A stretch of 64,000 nt of DNA from Pardosa pseudoannulata. Taxonomy: Eukaryota > Arthropoda > Arachnida > Araneae > Lycosidae. The notes beneath the pieces were generated by a model. It was not told where the DNA came from, did no database searches, and saw only the letters and a list, made by a program, of their open reading frames with translations. The stretch lies in NCBI GenBank assembly GCA_032207245.1, contig CM063502.1, forward strand, positions 135,227,573 through 135,291,572. Direction: 5' to 3'. How positions within the stretch are numbered: the first letter of the stretch is position 1; every line of letters starts with the position of its first letter. Made by a program: the position numbers and the translations under genes. Below are positions 10,246 to 21,010 of the stretch, piece after piece.

Positions 10246-12284
10246 ATACAAAATAAAAGTTTCATTAGCTTGAGCTACATTATGGATAACAAATAATCTT
10301 TCAAAAATTTTCTAAAAGTGATGCTGTATAAATTGTATTATTATATATGCTTTACTTTATTAACAAAAGTATCTATTTTATGAAAATATTTATTTTAAAT
10401 ATATTCTGTAAAGCAATAATATTATATCAAGATTTCTTTTGTCGAAATCGGAATACATTTACAATGTAATGTAGCAGTTTAAAAACTCTGAGATTGCTTA
10501 ATCATTGAAAGTTAACACTTATTATCTTAACAACTCCGAATCAAAAGATATTTCATTTAGAATACACCATTTTTACATAGAAAAAGTTATCTTAAAAATT
10601 TAAAACATAAAAGTGAAAATATATTGTTAAAACGTATATTTTTTACATAATAAATAATACATATCTCTCGTAAATATTGTAAATTTCTTACACAAAATTA
10701 TTTTTAAGTAAAAAGTTTGAAATCACAATTTTTCAATTTATAAAAATATTACTAAAAGATACAGAAGAAAAAACAACGCTAAAACTGAAACTTTACCCTG
10801 CAAAGAATAAAATTATAATGATAATTTTTAAAACTCAACATTTTTTAAAAAATATGTACGTATAAAAGATTAATGTGCCAAAATTTTTATCCCCTAATGT
10901 AGACTTTAGCCGCTGAAAATATTCTTTCAGGTGCCACATTTGTTCATCGGATGGTTTTGTAACTTTCAAATATCAATTGTTTTTCTAACGCGAATTAATG
11001 CAAAATAACTCTATAACAGGAAAATTATACGACGCCTGTTGTTAAGTCTTGATCAGAGTTGGCGATAAAGCTGTAACATGTTGTTTGGGTATTTCTTTCT
11101 CCTGCTGAGAGCCGCTGTAGAGGTCAGGGGACTGTTTGGGAAACTCCGATGCTGTTTGCACACCTTGTCCCCTTAATTTTATGGTGTTAATTTTCTTCTT
11201 GGACTCATCTACTAATGAATGGGATGGTATCATATGAACATATTCAGAAAAGAGATTGCATGATCAGCTCCGTCAGTCCTGCTTTAACCCCCTCCCTAAA
11301 AAAAACCAATTTAAAAATTTGTGGGTGATTGGCTTGGTATCAGTTTGAGTGAAATATTCCCTGTCTGTAGATGTAACTTGAGTAAATAGAATAAATACTG
11401 TTGCGAAAAGATTTATTTCCTTGTTTGTGTATTAAGATTGATGGTTGCTCTATCCAAAATATCTACATGCTGATACAATACTTTAAAATAGATAATATGA
11501 GATAAATATAGAGCATAAAAAATTTAGGAAACAGGTTTTTTTATTAGGTAATTACCGGTAAAATGGATTTAATGTATTTAGTATATTTTGCAAATTAACA
11601 GTAAACCAGTAAATAAATTTATTTGTGCTTCAAACTGTAGTAAGTGTGAATAAGACAATTCGTAAAAACCATGAGTTTGGAAGAGAATGAAATTTAGTGG
11701 CTATCACACCAAAATTGTTCATCTTTATCAAGTTTTGGGTCTTACCTTCTAACCAGGAGAAGCATTTTAGTTAAGCACATATTTGATTTAAGTGATATCT
11801 ATAAAAAGAATTGAACGATAAAGAAGAATGGTTAATATGCTTGATTTTTTAAGAGTAGTTTAATATATCTATACTTAAGCTCAGAAAAGTCAGAAAAGCA
11901 CTAGACGAAATTGTTGCCCCCAAAATTTAAAGATTAGTTCTTTCGGTATGGATATTTTTGTTGCGTAAGTACTCTGTCAAAGAAATTAGAAAATTTATCG
12001 ATGTTTATGTTACATAATTTCTGTTTATACTCTTTAAATTAAGAAAGAAAAAAGAGTACAACGATAAAAATGACTGCAGAGAACAAGAGTTAAGAGCCCT
12101 CTTTTCTTACTCGGCTTTTGAAGACAAGTTTCTAACAAGGTATGTAACTGGACTGTGAATAACTTACCTTATTGTTGAGTGAAGTTTAGAATCAAAGAAT
12201 CTTATATTTGAGTCCAAGCAATTTGATTCAACTGAAATTTTGGAAATTCTGAATCAGATTAAATGTTTTTCCTCAGATACAGTG

Positions 12285-12295
<11 letters not shown>
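10246..12295. other. AT-rich intergenic stretch
   Basis: No gene or recognised element. A 63-codon minus-strand frame (11042-11233) contains PKQSPDLY, which recalls the QSPDLNP block of Tc1/mariner transposases, but nothing else supports it. Confidence 0.4.
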
Positions 12296-12338
<43 letters not shown>

Positions 12339-12339
12339 T
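12296..12339. repeat. (TTA)n microsatellite
   Basis: About 14 uninterrupted ATT/TTA units. Confidence 0.95.
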
Positions 12340-14260
12340 TACCAAATGATTCATTCTCATTAAATTAAGTTTGATATCTTCGGATAATGTTATCAAATCT
12401 CTAACAACAACATACTTTCTGAATAAAAAATATTGTTAGAAACTACAATGCGTATAAAACGGAAAAGATCAGTTCCTGATCTTATGATTTGATTAGTTTA
12501 GGGTTTAATCTTCGAATCGAATCAAATAATCGAAGTTTTATAGAGGAAGTTTAGAATTAAAAAAAAATAACCTAACTTCCATCGATGAACGACTAATAAA
12601 AAGGAAACTGTTTATGTTTATCCAATTCAGCTGTTTTTCTATTTCAACGTGAATAATGAGGAAAATAAGATTTGGATGAGAGAAAAGCAAATTGTTATTG
12701 TTTGAATAGGCAGACAAACCGTAAAGCAATTACCACTTTAGAACGGAATCCCACTTCCTAGAATTTAATTAATCTCCTCAGTTCTAGAGAATATAAATAT
12801 CAAGCTTTCATTTTTATCTGAGGACTGAGAAGGATAAAAAAGTCCAATACGGCACTGCAATCTATTGATATATTTTTAAAAGTACAATTATACTCTTTTC
12901 AGAGGTGTGGTCAAAATCTCTCTCTCTCTCTTTTTTTTAAATGAATGGTTTAGATTTTAAGAAGTAAAGAAGAGAGGTCCCCGTATGTGGACCTCGGGAC
13001 TAAAGAGGCTAAGTGTGAAGAGTCAACTGAGTCAGAGTTTAATGAACTCACTCTTAATTTACAGGTATAATTTTACACGGAAGTTGTATTAAATGATTAA
13101 AAGATGATTCACTGTGATGATAACGTGTCTGACTAACCGAGCCTTGTCCAAGACACAGACGAAGACTATCGTACATTTCTCTCTTTTTTTTTATTTGTAG
13201 AGTTTGTTCTTGCTACAAATCATCTGTATAGAACAGTAGAAGCGGTGAATTAAGGTTAACCTACGCTTGTTGGCCCTGTTTTTGTTGGCTTTCTTTTTTT
13301 TTAGTCTTGGGAATAAAAAAAAATTATTTAAAACAAGAAAAATTTTCTAGTCTTTTAAGTTTTAATGGATTTACTTTTACCATGTTACTGATGTAAAAGG
13401 ATATCGGCACATGATCCACTTGTTAGATTTGCCATTGTCACATACCCATAAGTTTTAAAAATATCGCAGATGGGACAACTTGCCCAAGTCTACGCTAAAA
13501 AAAATGGTGAGAAATTTCTTATTTCCATTAAAATGATAGTTTTAAGCTGTCATAACGTGTTTAATAAATATTCATTTAAATGTTTTTTATTACAATGAAT
13601 ATGCTAGTGCAGTTTTTTAAGTAAGTTCAGCGGCGGGCACAGAAAAATTTTAAATATTTCTCTGAATGAAATGACACCAGCAATTGGTCTAAATAATGGA
13701 AAAATGGATAAAATACCACATAAGGTTATAAATTTGTCCCCATATCATTCGGATTCAGCAGTAAACTGCCATTGTTTTCATGTAAAAAATTATTCAATAT
13801 ACAAGTATCATAAATGACATAGCATTTTCCTGCACCATTTTAATTCTTCTACAAAAATAAATCTTTGACTAAGAATGTTTAATTTGTTTTCCCCTTTCGC
13901 TAGGCTAACAGTCTTTGATATTTGTTTCGGAGGTACTTCCTGTTGATAGACTCCCAGAATATGGTCACAAGTACATTTTAAAAAGGAATGCTCCATCACC
14001 AATCATGACGGATTGTATCACTGTTGTGGTTTTGGGGTAAAAGCTGTCCGACCTATACGTTCAGTGTACTGTTTTCTAAGCGCTTTTCTAGAGATTAGCG
14101 AGTAAAATACCACCATAAATAGCTTCCCTTTTTAAGAACAGAGGTACACAAAAATAAATTTGCAATATAAATCTACTTAAAGTTTTTTTCCAATACAGCT
14201 GGCAACACAAGACTGAGATGCCATTTGGCACCAACCGGGAGCATGCGTAGCTTAAGGTAT
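12340..14260. other. Intergenic stretch, no gene recognised
   Basis: Mostly AT-rich. GAGGTCC...GGACCTC around 12974-12997 is a small hairpin. 12960-13080 is slightly GC-richer, but no exon can be argued. Confidence 0.4.
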
Positions 14261-14269
14261 GCTCCAGAC

Positions 14270-14287
14270 GGGAGTAACGTTACTCCC
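14270..14287. repeat. 18-bp perfect palindrome GGGAGTAACGTTACTCCC
   Basis: Fully self-complementary. Immediately 5' lies a second, looser inverted repeat GGAGCAT...ATGCTCC (about 14238-14265). Both abut the 3' end (minus sense) of the family C SINE and may be part of that element's tail. Confidence 0.7.
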
Positions 14288-14289
14288 AC

Positions 14290-14497
14290 TGAGTTCTCTT
14301 AATTTAGGAGCAGGTAAAATGCAATAGACTCCCAGAGGTATCGTTTGAGAACTTGGAGGACATTGTAGCCAAGAACAAATTTTTCGTGTCCCAGTCACTT
14401 TTAACGAACACGGCAGATCTTAGACCTGCTCGAGCCCCGAACCCGCAACCTTTCAGTTGCAAGATCGCTGCTTTTGCCGACTGAGCTACCACGATTC
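14290..14497 (-). mobile_element. tRNA-derived SINE, family C
   Basis: The minus strand begins GTGGTAGCTCAGTCGGCAAA (tRNA A box), followed by GGTTGCGGGTTCGGGGC (B box), then a non-tRNA body containing GATCTGCCGTGTTCGTTA. A second, more decayed copy is at 23775-23965 with the same GAGCTACC...GCCGACTGAGCTACC orientation. The head is close to tRNA genes starting GGTAGCTCAG, but the pairing and body show it is a SINE, not a functional tRNA. Confidence 0.65.
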
Positions 14498-14599
14498 GTT
14501 CAACTAAAAGTAATACAATGGAAAAATATTTAATATATAAGTTTTATATTTAAAATATAAGGAATGACTGGGGGGAATTCAATAGTAAAATGTGTTTCT

Positions 14600-14785
14600 T
14601 ATCTAATTCTTCGGAGGATGTCTCAATGAGTAGAGCATTGCCTTTTTGGACTAGAATCCAAGAATGTGAATACCACCGCTGATATGAATCTTTGCATTTG
14701 TTCGGAATCGGCTTAAATTATCTCTCGGTCTAATTAGTTCTCGTGTAGAAAAAAAAAATGACCGTAGTGCTTTAACTTAACCTTA
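14600..14785 (+). mobile_element. SINE family A, diverged
   Basis: GGATGTCTCAATGAGTAGAGCATTGCC is a decayed head. TTGTTCGGAATCGGCTTAAA, TCTCGGTCTAATTAG, CTCGTGTAG and GACCGTAGTGCTTTAACTTAACC follow in the family A order. Confidence 0.65.
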
Positions 14786-15164
14786 TTTGTAATATAGATG
14801 GGAGATTTTCATAAGCATGACTATAAATTTTTGGCCTACTCCTTTCCCAAAGATGAGTTAATAGCAAAGCTAAAAGTGAGAAAGGTTGCATATAAACCTA
14901 TTTATTCTCTATTTATTATAACTCTACTTACTTTATATTGCACAAAGAAAGATTAAAAAGATTGAGACATTCATCGAATGGTTTTATTTTTATCTACGCC
15001 TCCAAAACTGATAGCATTTTTTACGGAAAGAAGCATTCATTAGATTATACTTTAGTTTTAAACATATATAAGAAAGTTTTTTCCCTATACTTTCCCTGTA
15101 AAAAAATTAAATACTGTATTATTTGTCATTTCAATTTTTTTCGCATTTGATTCACCGGAATGTA

Positions 15165-15320
15165 ACGACCCATAGTCAGAGAGAAACGTGCTTCCAAAGG
15201 AATACGCGATTTTCCATGATCACGAATATTTTAAACAGGGAAGCAAGCTCACAAGTGTAGAGGGGGAAAAGGAGTCCCGCGTACAGCAGCAATACCGTTC
15301 CGCCTTTTTATAGGATTTCC
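15165..15320. other. GC-richer island, possible regulatory sequence
   Basis: Stands out from flanking AT-rich DNA (GAAACGTGCTTCC, ACGCGATTTTCC, GTCCCGCGTACAGCAGCAAT). ACAGCAGCAATA recurs as GCAGCAGCAATAAAA near 38353. No open frame of note. Confidence 0.25.
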
Positions 15321-15412
15321 ACTGTGATGCAATACTTTTTCAAGCAGACAAAACCGATTTATACGACATAACACTAAGAAATTCAAAATTGTTGATTATA
15401 AATCTGAGATTT

Positions 15413-15726
15413 AGCAAATGGCATGTGTTGTGTAGCTTTTCTAAGGTTTTTTTTTATTGGTAGCTGCAATCTTGAGCTATTTTAATTTGGTAGTACATAA
15501 AAATGGTAATTGTAAAAACTGTAAATAAATAATTAAAAATTTTTAATCATGTTTTTAGTTTCTTCATAGAATCTGGGCGATCTCAATCATTAAATAAAAA
15601 TCTTGAACACAACGCAAATCACTTTAAACCATTTTTATGTACTACCAAAATAAAATAGCTTAAGATTGCAACCACCAAGTAAAAAACCTTAGGAGAATTA
15701 TACAACAGTATGGCCACTATTTGTCA
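15413..15726. mobile_element. Foldback MITE with about 90-bp terminal inverted repeats
   Basis: The left arm (about 15413-15510) contains TCTAAGGTTTTTT..TTGGTAGCTGCAATCTTGAG and TTTGGTAGTACATAAAAATGG. The right arm (about 15633-15726) is its reverse complement with few changes (CCATTTTTATGTACTACCAA, then CTTAAGATTGCAACCACCAA). The AT-rich centre is about 120 bp with no coding capacity. Exact ends and target duplication are uncertain. Confidence 0.7.
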
Positions 15727-15949
15727 GTCACTGTTTCAAGGAATTACCTGGCTAATTATTTTTACGTGATATCGGTTTAAGATCAAAATATTTCCGCCAA
15801 AATTTCGCCTATCCAAAATATATTCTCTACACATTTACAAAAAATCTGATGTGGACACCATATAACTTCACAAAAGTTGGCCAATTGATAAATGTGGGGG
15901 GAATAGATTTCCGGGTTCGAGCCTATTAAATACATAAAACACCCTTAGA

Positions 15950-16050
15950 ACTAGTAGAATAAATCTACGAGTCTGAATGTATTCTCGCTAAGAGTTTGAG
16001 AGAAAGTCCGGAATTAGAAGCAAAAATTATCCTTCTGGGGAAGATGAAAA
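15950..16050 (+). mobile_element. Possible SINE family B fragment
   Basis: ATTCTCGCTAAGAG...AGTCCGGAATTAGAAGC...CTTCTGGGGAAGATGAAAATC resembles the middle of the family B copies (CTCTCGCTGATGGTAG..GGAACG, CTTCTACTAAGGATGATCAAAAT). Low similarity. Confidence 0.3.
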
Positions 16051-16051
16051 T

Positions 16052-16255
16052 CAGAAGTTCTCAAACTGTTTCAGTCATGAAGCACCTTTAAAATTAGAAA
16101 TTCATCGAAGATCACTAAATTTTTTATCTCAGCTATATCTTGTATTTAGTAAATATAACGACAGTATAATACTATTAAAGATAGAGTGTAGTTACGTCAT
16201 TCAAATTCGCAGGACATCAAGTTTAATTTTTTTCTGCACTAACTTTCCATGGAAG

Positions 16256-16289
<34 letters not shown>

Positions 16290-17013
16290 ACATACATAGA
16301 AAAATAACTTTTTAACTCTGATGAACTTTAAGATTTGTTGGTTTCCGACTGAATGTTAACTATAATGCAACGGATATGAGAAGTAAGTACACAGACAGTT
16401 TTATATACAATAAGAAATTTTCCGATAATTCTAGAAAGGTGTATAACTTTCTAATTGTTTCTGCAACCAAGGAATCAGTAAGCCTCTGTCGATTGTTGCG
16501 TTTTGGCGTAAATTTATTGTATTGACTGGCCGACATGAAAGTGACATATTGAATGCCGACTAATATCTTATTCAGTCAAATGTTTCACCTTATCGGGCTG
16601 AACGATGACCGAATGGTTAGGGTGCTAGCCTTCGGAACTGGAGTTCATGGGTTCGAATCCCACTATGGCATGGATGTTCGTAGCCGTTCGGAATCGGCTT
16701 TAAGCAGTAGGTCCCGGTCTCATTAGCCCTCGTGTTGCAAAAAGTAGACCGTAGCGCTCCAAAACCAAGCCAATCACCTTATCGGGGATGAATGATGTGT
16801 ACACGAATTTTATTACACAATAAGATAGCAAAAGATCATAGTATTCAAAATTTTTGTCCCCTTTTGTTCGTGTAAAATATTTTTAATATACTTAAAAATA
16901 TATTTGATAAAAATATACCTAATTTTAAACACGGATTTCCTTTTCTTGAATTACTGGAAATAGCTCTACGGGGCACTAAGTGCTCTTCGAAGCACAGTAT
17001 AGAAACTCTGATC
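16052..17013. mobile_element. hAT-type MITE, disrupted by later insertions
   Basis: The left end CAGAAGTTCTCAAACTGTTT, then TCATGAAGCACC, and the right end GAAGCACAGTATAGAAACTCTG form the imperfect inverted termini common in hAT MITEs. Flanks ATGAAAAT and ATCTAAAT (ATCAAAAT in the paralog near 17560) fit an 8-bp target duplication. A poly(A) run (16258-16288) and a family A SINE (16598-16774) lie inside. Confidence 0.45.
16598..16774 (+). mobile_element. SINE family A, near full length, with target duplication
   Basis: Head GACCGAATGGTTAGGGTGCT, B box GGGTTCGAATCCCAC, body GTTCGGAATCGGCTTTAAGC and GGTCCCGGTCTCATTAGCCC, tail GTAGACCGTAGCGCTCC then AAAACCAAGCCAA. Flanked by TCACCTTATCGGG (16585-16597 and 16774-16786). 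The paralogous block at 17320 has an uninterrupted TTTCACCTTATC, so the pre-insertion site is visible. Confidence 0.9.
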
Positions 17014-17104
17014 TAAATGAAAGGGTAAAATATTCTTGATAAAAAATTTCTAATTTTAAAAATGGTCAAACTTTACACGAAACTCTGGGTAATGTTTTAT
17101 GTAA

Positions 17105-17312
17105 ATCGGCGAAGGAACTTGTATGCCTACTCCAAGCCGAGCGGAAGACAATACCACTAGCTGTAATACAAAGACTTGTGGAAAGTATGTCTAGGAGGGT
17201 TCACGCTGTAATTGCCCCTCGTAGAGGCTCTACCAACTATTGATTTTGAATAAAGTTAGTTTTTCTTTTCTATCACAGGTGTCCAAATACTTATTGGTAG
17301 ACAGTGTCTAGT
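17105..17312 (+). pseudogene. Tc1-like transposase C-terminus with terminal repeat
   Basis: 17115-17243 encodes 42 residues ending IQRLVESMSRRVHAVIAPRR then GSTNY and a stop, the standard C-terminus of Tc1-type DDE transposases (IPxxVIQxLVxSMxRRxxAVIxxRGGxTxY). It is followed by GTCCAAATACTTATTGGTAG then ACAGTGTC, a Tc1-type end, next to a TA. The catalytic core is missing, so this is a 3' remnant. It sits between the two copies of the 360-bp duplication. Confidence 0.8.
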
Positions 17313-17699
17313 CAAATGTTTCACCTTATCCTTGATGAATGATTTGTACATGATTTTTATTACACAATAAGAAAGCAAAGGGTCATAGTATTCAAAATTT
17401 TTGTTCTCTTTTGGTCGTGTAAAATATTTTTAATATACCTAAAAATATATTTGATAAAAATATTCCTAATTTTAAACAATGATTTCATTTTCGTGAATTA
17501 GTGGATATAGCTTTATGGTCCACTAAGTACTCCTCGAAGCACATTATAGAAACTCTGATCAAAATGAAAGGGTGAAATATTCTCAAGAAAATTTAAAATA
17601 TACTTGATAAAAATCTCTAATTCTAAAAATGGCCAACCTTTTCACGGAGCTCTGGGTAATGTTTTACGTATCACGGTATAAAAACTCTTATCAAAATTA

Positions 17700-17765
17700 A
17701 AAGGCATCTCCCGGATGCCATCACAAACATATTACATCCGTCAGGATAGGCAGCTCTACATGATA
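17700..17765 (+). mobile_element. SINE family B 3' fragment (possible)
   Basis: ATCACAAACATATTACATCC then GTCAGGATAGGCAGCTCT aligns with ATTACGAACGCTTTACATCC, ATCAAGACAGGCGACCT at the end of the 28164 copy. Confidence 0.35.
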
Positions 17766-17871
17766 TCAAAACTTTGTATGTAATGCAAATAAAGCATTTT
17801 TAAAGTTTTCTTATACTAAAAAACTATAATTAAGTTATTCGCATTTGATCAATTCATATAATAATCTAGGA

Positions 17872-18205
17872 CAGTGATTGCCAAACTTATTAAAACTCTA
17901 AACTACTGCAATGTTTTAAATCTCATTGTAAGCGTCCAAGAGCTTATATTTGTTGACAATCTTTTCACCGACTGGCTAGGTCAAGTCATTAGAACGGGCT
18001 GGGTTAAGATTTTACTTTCTGCATTTACCTCTTATTGCATTTTTATCTGCTTTTATGTGTGTAATAAATTTAAAAATTATATAAGAAATTTAAAAATAGC
18101 CAGCGTGAGCCTGACGAGGGAATCAACTGAAAATCTCCCCGTGAACTAGTGAAAACCTCTCCAGGAGCTACTGGTAGCTCGCGACGTACAGTTTGGTGAA
18201 GACTG
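17872..18205. mobile_element. Small hAT-type MITE (about 334 bp)
   Basis: Left end CAGTGATTGCCAAACTTATT; right end TACAGTTTGGTGAAGACTG, whose complement CAGTCTTCACCAAACTGTA matches it imperfectly. The subterminal GGTAGCTCGCGACG next to ACAGTTTGGTG is the kind of motif seen in many arthropod hAT MITEs. The 8-bp flanks ATCTAGGA / ATCATTTA match only partly. Confidence 0.5.
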
Positions 18206-19500
18206 ATCATTTATTCGAACTCTATTTTTTCTCGTTCAATCGATGTATTGCTTTCACTTAAAAACTTCAAACAAAATACTTTTACTTTAAATTACCTAGA
18301 TATTGATTCAGATGCAATAATTATATTTTGGTACATATTTCCTGTTACTGTTAAACGCGCTCTTTATATCCTATACGACTGACTTTATAGTAGTTAGAAA
18401 AATTGTAATTGGTGGAAATTAATACGAATTGAAAGAAATTGCAGTACCACATAGCTGCGCTATTTTTGTAAGAAAGTTAAAATAAATCTCAAAGCGTTAT
18501 AAGTACTAATATTGAAATTTTAAACAACGTTACCTCATAATTCTTTAAAAATTAAACTATATCTTAAATAAAATATGTCATAATAAATATTTTCCCTTTA
18601 TGTGTACTAAGTTAAACTTATTTGTAATACCATTCTAGAAGGATCAACTTTATTCTATTTCTGAAACTTAATACGAAAGTGAAAGTATTACTTCAGATAA
18701 TTTTTTTTTTTAATTTCAGTAAGTACCTGGTTTGCTATCTAATTTCACCAGTTTCAGTTGCAATCCAGATTTAGAACTAATATACAATTACAAACATTTG
18801 TCAATAAATGATTAATACAAACTCGTACAAATGTGTTTGGAAATCGTAGGCACAAAAATACATTGTGGTAAACAAGCATGATTGAGCGTTTTCCCAGTAT
18901 TTTATAATGAACATTTTCAAGCCACATGATTACGGGAAAATATTGCAAATTACGCTTTCTAACCTCGATGGGACATTAAAAACAAAGTGCAGCTGTATAA
19001 ATATGTTTTCCTAAATGTTTGCAAACCACATTTATACCTTTTATGTGCAGTTCCTGGAGAGAAATGTATGTTAGTATGAACTACTTAAATTAAGACTTTT
19101 TCTTCTTAAACTAACACTGTGCTTGGTACTTAACTCTCAAATAAAAATAGAGGCAATAGAGCATTAATCAGATCTATTCATCAAGATAAAGAGCCATCAA
19201 GTAAATACTGAAGTTAATTAAGGATATTTTATAAGAACTGCTAGATTCGTACACTTGTAACTTGTGTAAATATTTATAGGCTTTTATTTAACTCTCACTG
19301 CATGTCTGCCTAGGTCTAAATCTTGTAATAAATTTTTTGTTAGCTTCCTGATCTTCAATTCAGTTGGAATTTTGTGTATTAGTGTACTTCTAATGGCAAT
19401 ACATAAAATATTTATAAAATTATATCATTATAGATCAATTAATTCAGCTTAATAATTACAGACTTTCTAACCGCTGTTTACTTCTTTCTTTACCTTCTTG
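18206..19500. other. AT-rich stretch without recognised features
   Basis: No gene, repeat or RNA recognised by eye. Confidence 0.4.
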
Positions 19501-19507
19501 CGTATTC

Positions 19508-19620
19508 GTCGATGGTCGAATGGGTAGGGTGATACTCTTCATGGGTTCAAAATCCCACTGCTAGCATGCAATTCCGTAGTTGTTCGGAATCGGTTTTAAG
19601 CAGTAGCTTCCTGTATCATT
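19508..19620 (+). mobile_element. SINE family A, 3'-truncated or rearranged
   Basis: Head GATGGTCGAATGGGTAGGGT, B-box region ATGGGTTCAAAATCCCACT, body GTTCGGAATCGGTTTTAAGC and AGTAGCTTCCTGTATCATT. The normal tail is missing; instead an inverted tail of the same family follows (19632-19685). Confidence 0.7.
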
Positions 19621-19624
19621 TTTG

Positions 19625-19690
19625 TTTTTGTTTTTGGTTTGGAGCGCTACGGTTTACTCTTTTGCTCAAGAGGGGTTGTCTTCCCGTATC
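19625..19690 (-). mobile_element. SINE family A tail in inverse orientation
   Basis: TTTGGTTTGGAGCGCTACGG then TTTACTCTTTTGCTCAAGAGG is the complement of the family A tail. Directly abutting the plus-strand copy gives a head-to-tail inverted pair; (GTTTTT)n at the junction derives from the CCAAA-type tail. Confidence 0.65.
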
Positions 19691-20175
19691 ATTACTCCTC
19701 AAATAACTAGACAAAGGAACAAGACAAAACGAATCAACAAACCTTGCACATTCATTGGTGACTCGGCAAACTGTTGGTATTTCAAGTTGGTAGCCCGGGT
19801 TCAATTCTTGATGACTGGAGATCTTTGTTCCCAATTATAAATTTATGTAGCTATAGTTGTCGACAGATTTTGTCAAAATTATTATGCATATATCCCATTA
19901 TAACTTACACCAAAAGGGTTTAGTCGTAATAAAAAGAACAGCATTTTTAATAAATGTTCAACTAGCAGCATGTATTGTGCATTAAAAATTATAATGAGAG
20001 ATTTTTGCTAACAGTTAAAATAAGATTTTTTAAGGTAGTGTAAGTTTATGTTTTATGGAACAGAAATTTCAAAAAAATATGAAAAGTGGATAAACTATAG
20101 AGTATATAAAAGAGACGAAGAAGTTCTTAACATAGAACTAAATAATTTTTATTTTAAAGATCATTTTAAGAAAAG

Positions 20176-20233
20176 TTCATCATATTGAGTTTTAAAAAAT
20201 TAATTTTTAATTTTTAAAACTCAGTATGATGAA
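20176..20233. repeat. Strong hairpin, about 27-bp stem, 3-nt loop
   Basis: The left arm starts TTCATCATATTGAGTTTT, the right arm ends AAAACTCAGTATGATGAA. One mismatch and one unpaired base across roughly 27 pairs. A minimal loop suggests a cruciform-prone inverted repeat rather than a microRNA precursor. Confidence 0.75.
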
Positions 20234-20317
20234 TTAATTTTGTTTATTAAAAAATTCCAAAACTTTTATGAGTAATTGAAAGGTTGTCATTTTACTTCTT
20301 TCCCTTTCATGTATACG

Positions 20318-20384
20318 TTTGTAGTTCAGTGGTAAAATACGAGGTTTTCATTCTAGTGGCTCGTGTTCGATTCCATGGTACAAA
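20318..20384 (+). pseudogene. tRNA-Glu-like pseudogene or SINE head
   Basis: TAGTTCAGTGG matches an internal A box, GTTCGATTCC a B box. GAGGTTTTCATTCTAG resembles the tRNA-Glu(TTC) anticodon arm. Outer TTTGTA and TACAAA can pair, but the T stem (TCGTG/CCATG) does not, and the acceptor is short. It is followed by an A-run. Not a functional tRNA as read; either a retro-pseudogene or the head of another SINE. Confidence 0.45.
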
Positions 20385-20639
20385 AAAAATATTTTCCTTC
20401 TTGTACAATTTTTTTTTATTGATTTTTATAGTAAACTTTAACAGAATTTATGCTATGAAGACTACCTATACGTTATTAGAAAAATTATTTTACATTAATG
20501 TATTTGATTTTTTACAAGAGTCACCCAGAATGTCGCCCTTCAGAAGAAACAAAACACAATTACTTAAAATTTGTTTTATTATAAAATATACAGCAATATT
20601 TCAGCTACTTTTCAACATAATTTTTTACGTGTAGGCATA

Positions 20640-21010
20640 AAGCACCGGAATCATAAAATTTGCTATGCTGTTTTTGTAGTTCAGTGTCAAAGAACCTCGA
20701 TGCAAGGTAATACATCCAGAGTGTCCTGATTGTCCGAAAGGTCTTTGTCTGTGGTGACTGCACAAGAAATGTTTCTGGTGCAAGAACAAGGGAAAGACCT
20801 TGTGAGCAAGATCAGGACTACAGAGAGAAATGAGAGCCGACATTTCGGGGCATTTCGAAGACATTAATGTGAGCATTCGGGAATTTAAATTTGGCGCGCA
20901 CAAAAGTCACACCCAAAATCTACTACGGTTATGTCATTGTACTTTTTTCCTTTTGCAGCGCCATCTTTTGGCGATGTTAGAAACTTATTTTCTGAATGAC
21001 CCTCGTAGTT
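20640..21010. mobile_element. Possible mariner-type element remnant (right end)
   Basis: Ends GAAACTTATTTTCTGAATGACCCTCGTA; its complement TACGAGGGTCATTCAGAAAA is like terminal repeats of mariner-family elements. The region is GC-richer than its surroundings and contains GCGCCATCTTTTGGCG, a short inverted repeat. No transposase recognised and the matching left end was not found. Confidence 0.35.

Larger units (their letters stand above)
16575..17672 (+). repeat. Tandem duplication of a roughly 360-bp block around a Tc1 tail
   Basis: 16575-17102 and 17314-17672 share GTCAAATGTTTCACCTTAT, TTTTATTACACAATAAGA, AGTATTCAAAATTTTTGT, ATATTTGATAAAAATAT, GAAGCACA.TATAGAAACTCTGAT and CTCTGGGTAATGTTTTA in the same order. 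The first copy carries the SINE at 16598-16774, the second does not. A third, partial copy of the TATA.AAACTCT.ATCAAAAT edge is near 17676. Confidence 0.8.

Noticed and set aside
10053..10256. 67-codon plus frame with a Phe run
   Set aside because: The Phe run is the poly(T) of an inverse SINE tail.
11042..11233. Minus-strand frame with PKQSPDLY as a Tc1/mariner transposase piece
   Set aside because: Only one short resemblance; the residues around it do not follow the family.
20700..20830. Thrombospondin-type-1-like reading (CTRNVSGARTRERPC)
   Set aside because: Too short, lacks the Trp and other Cys positions, and stops surround it; chance resemblance or very old relic.
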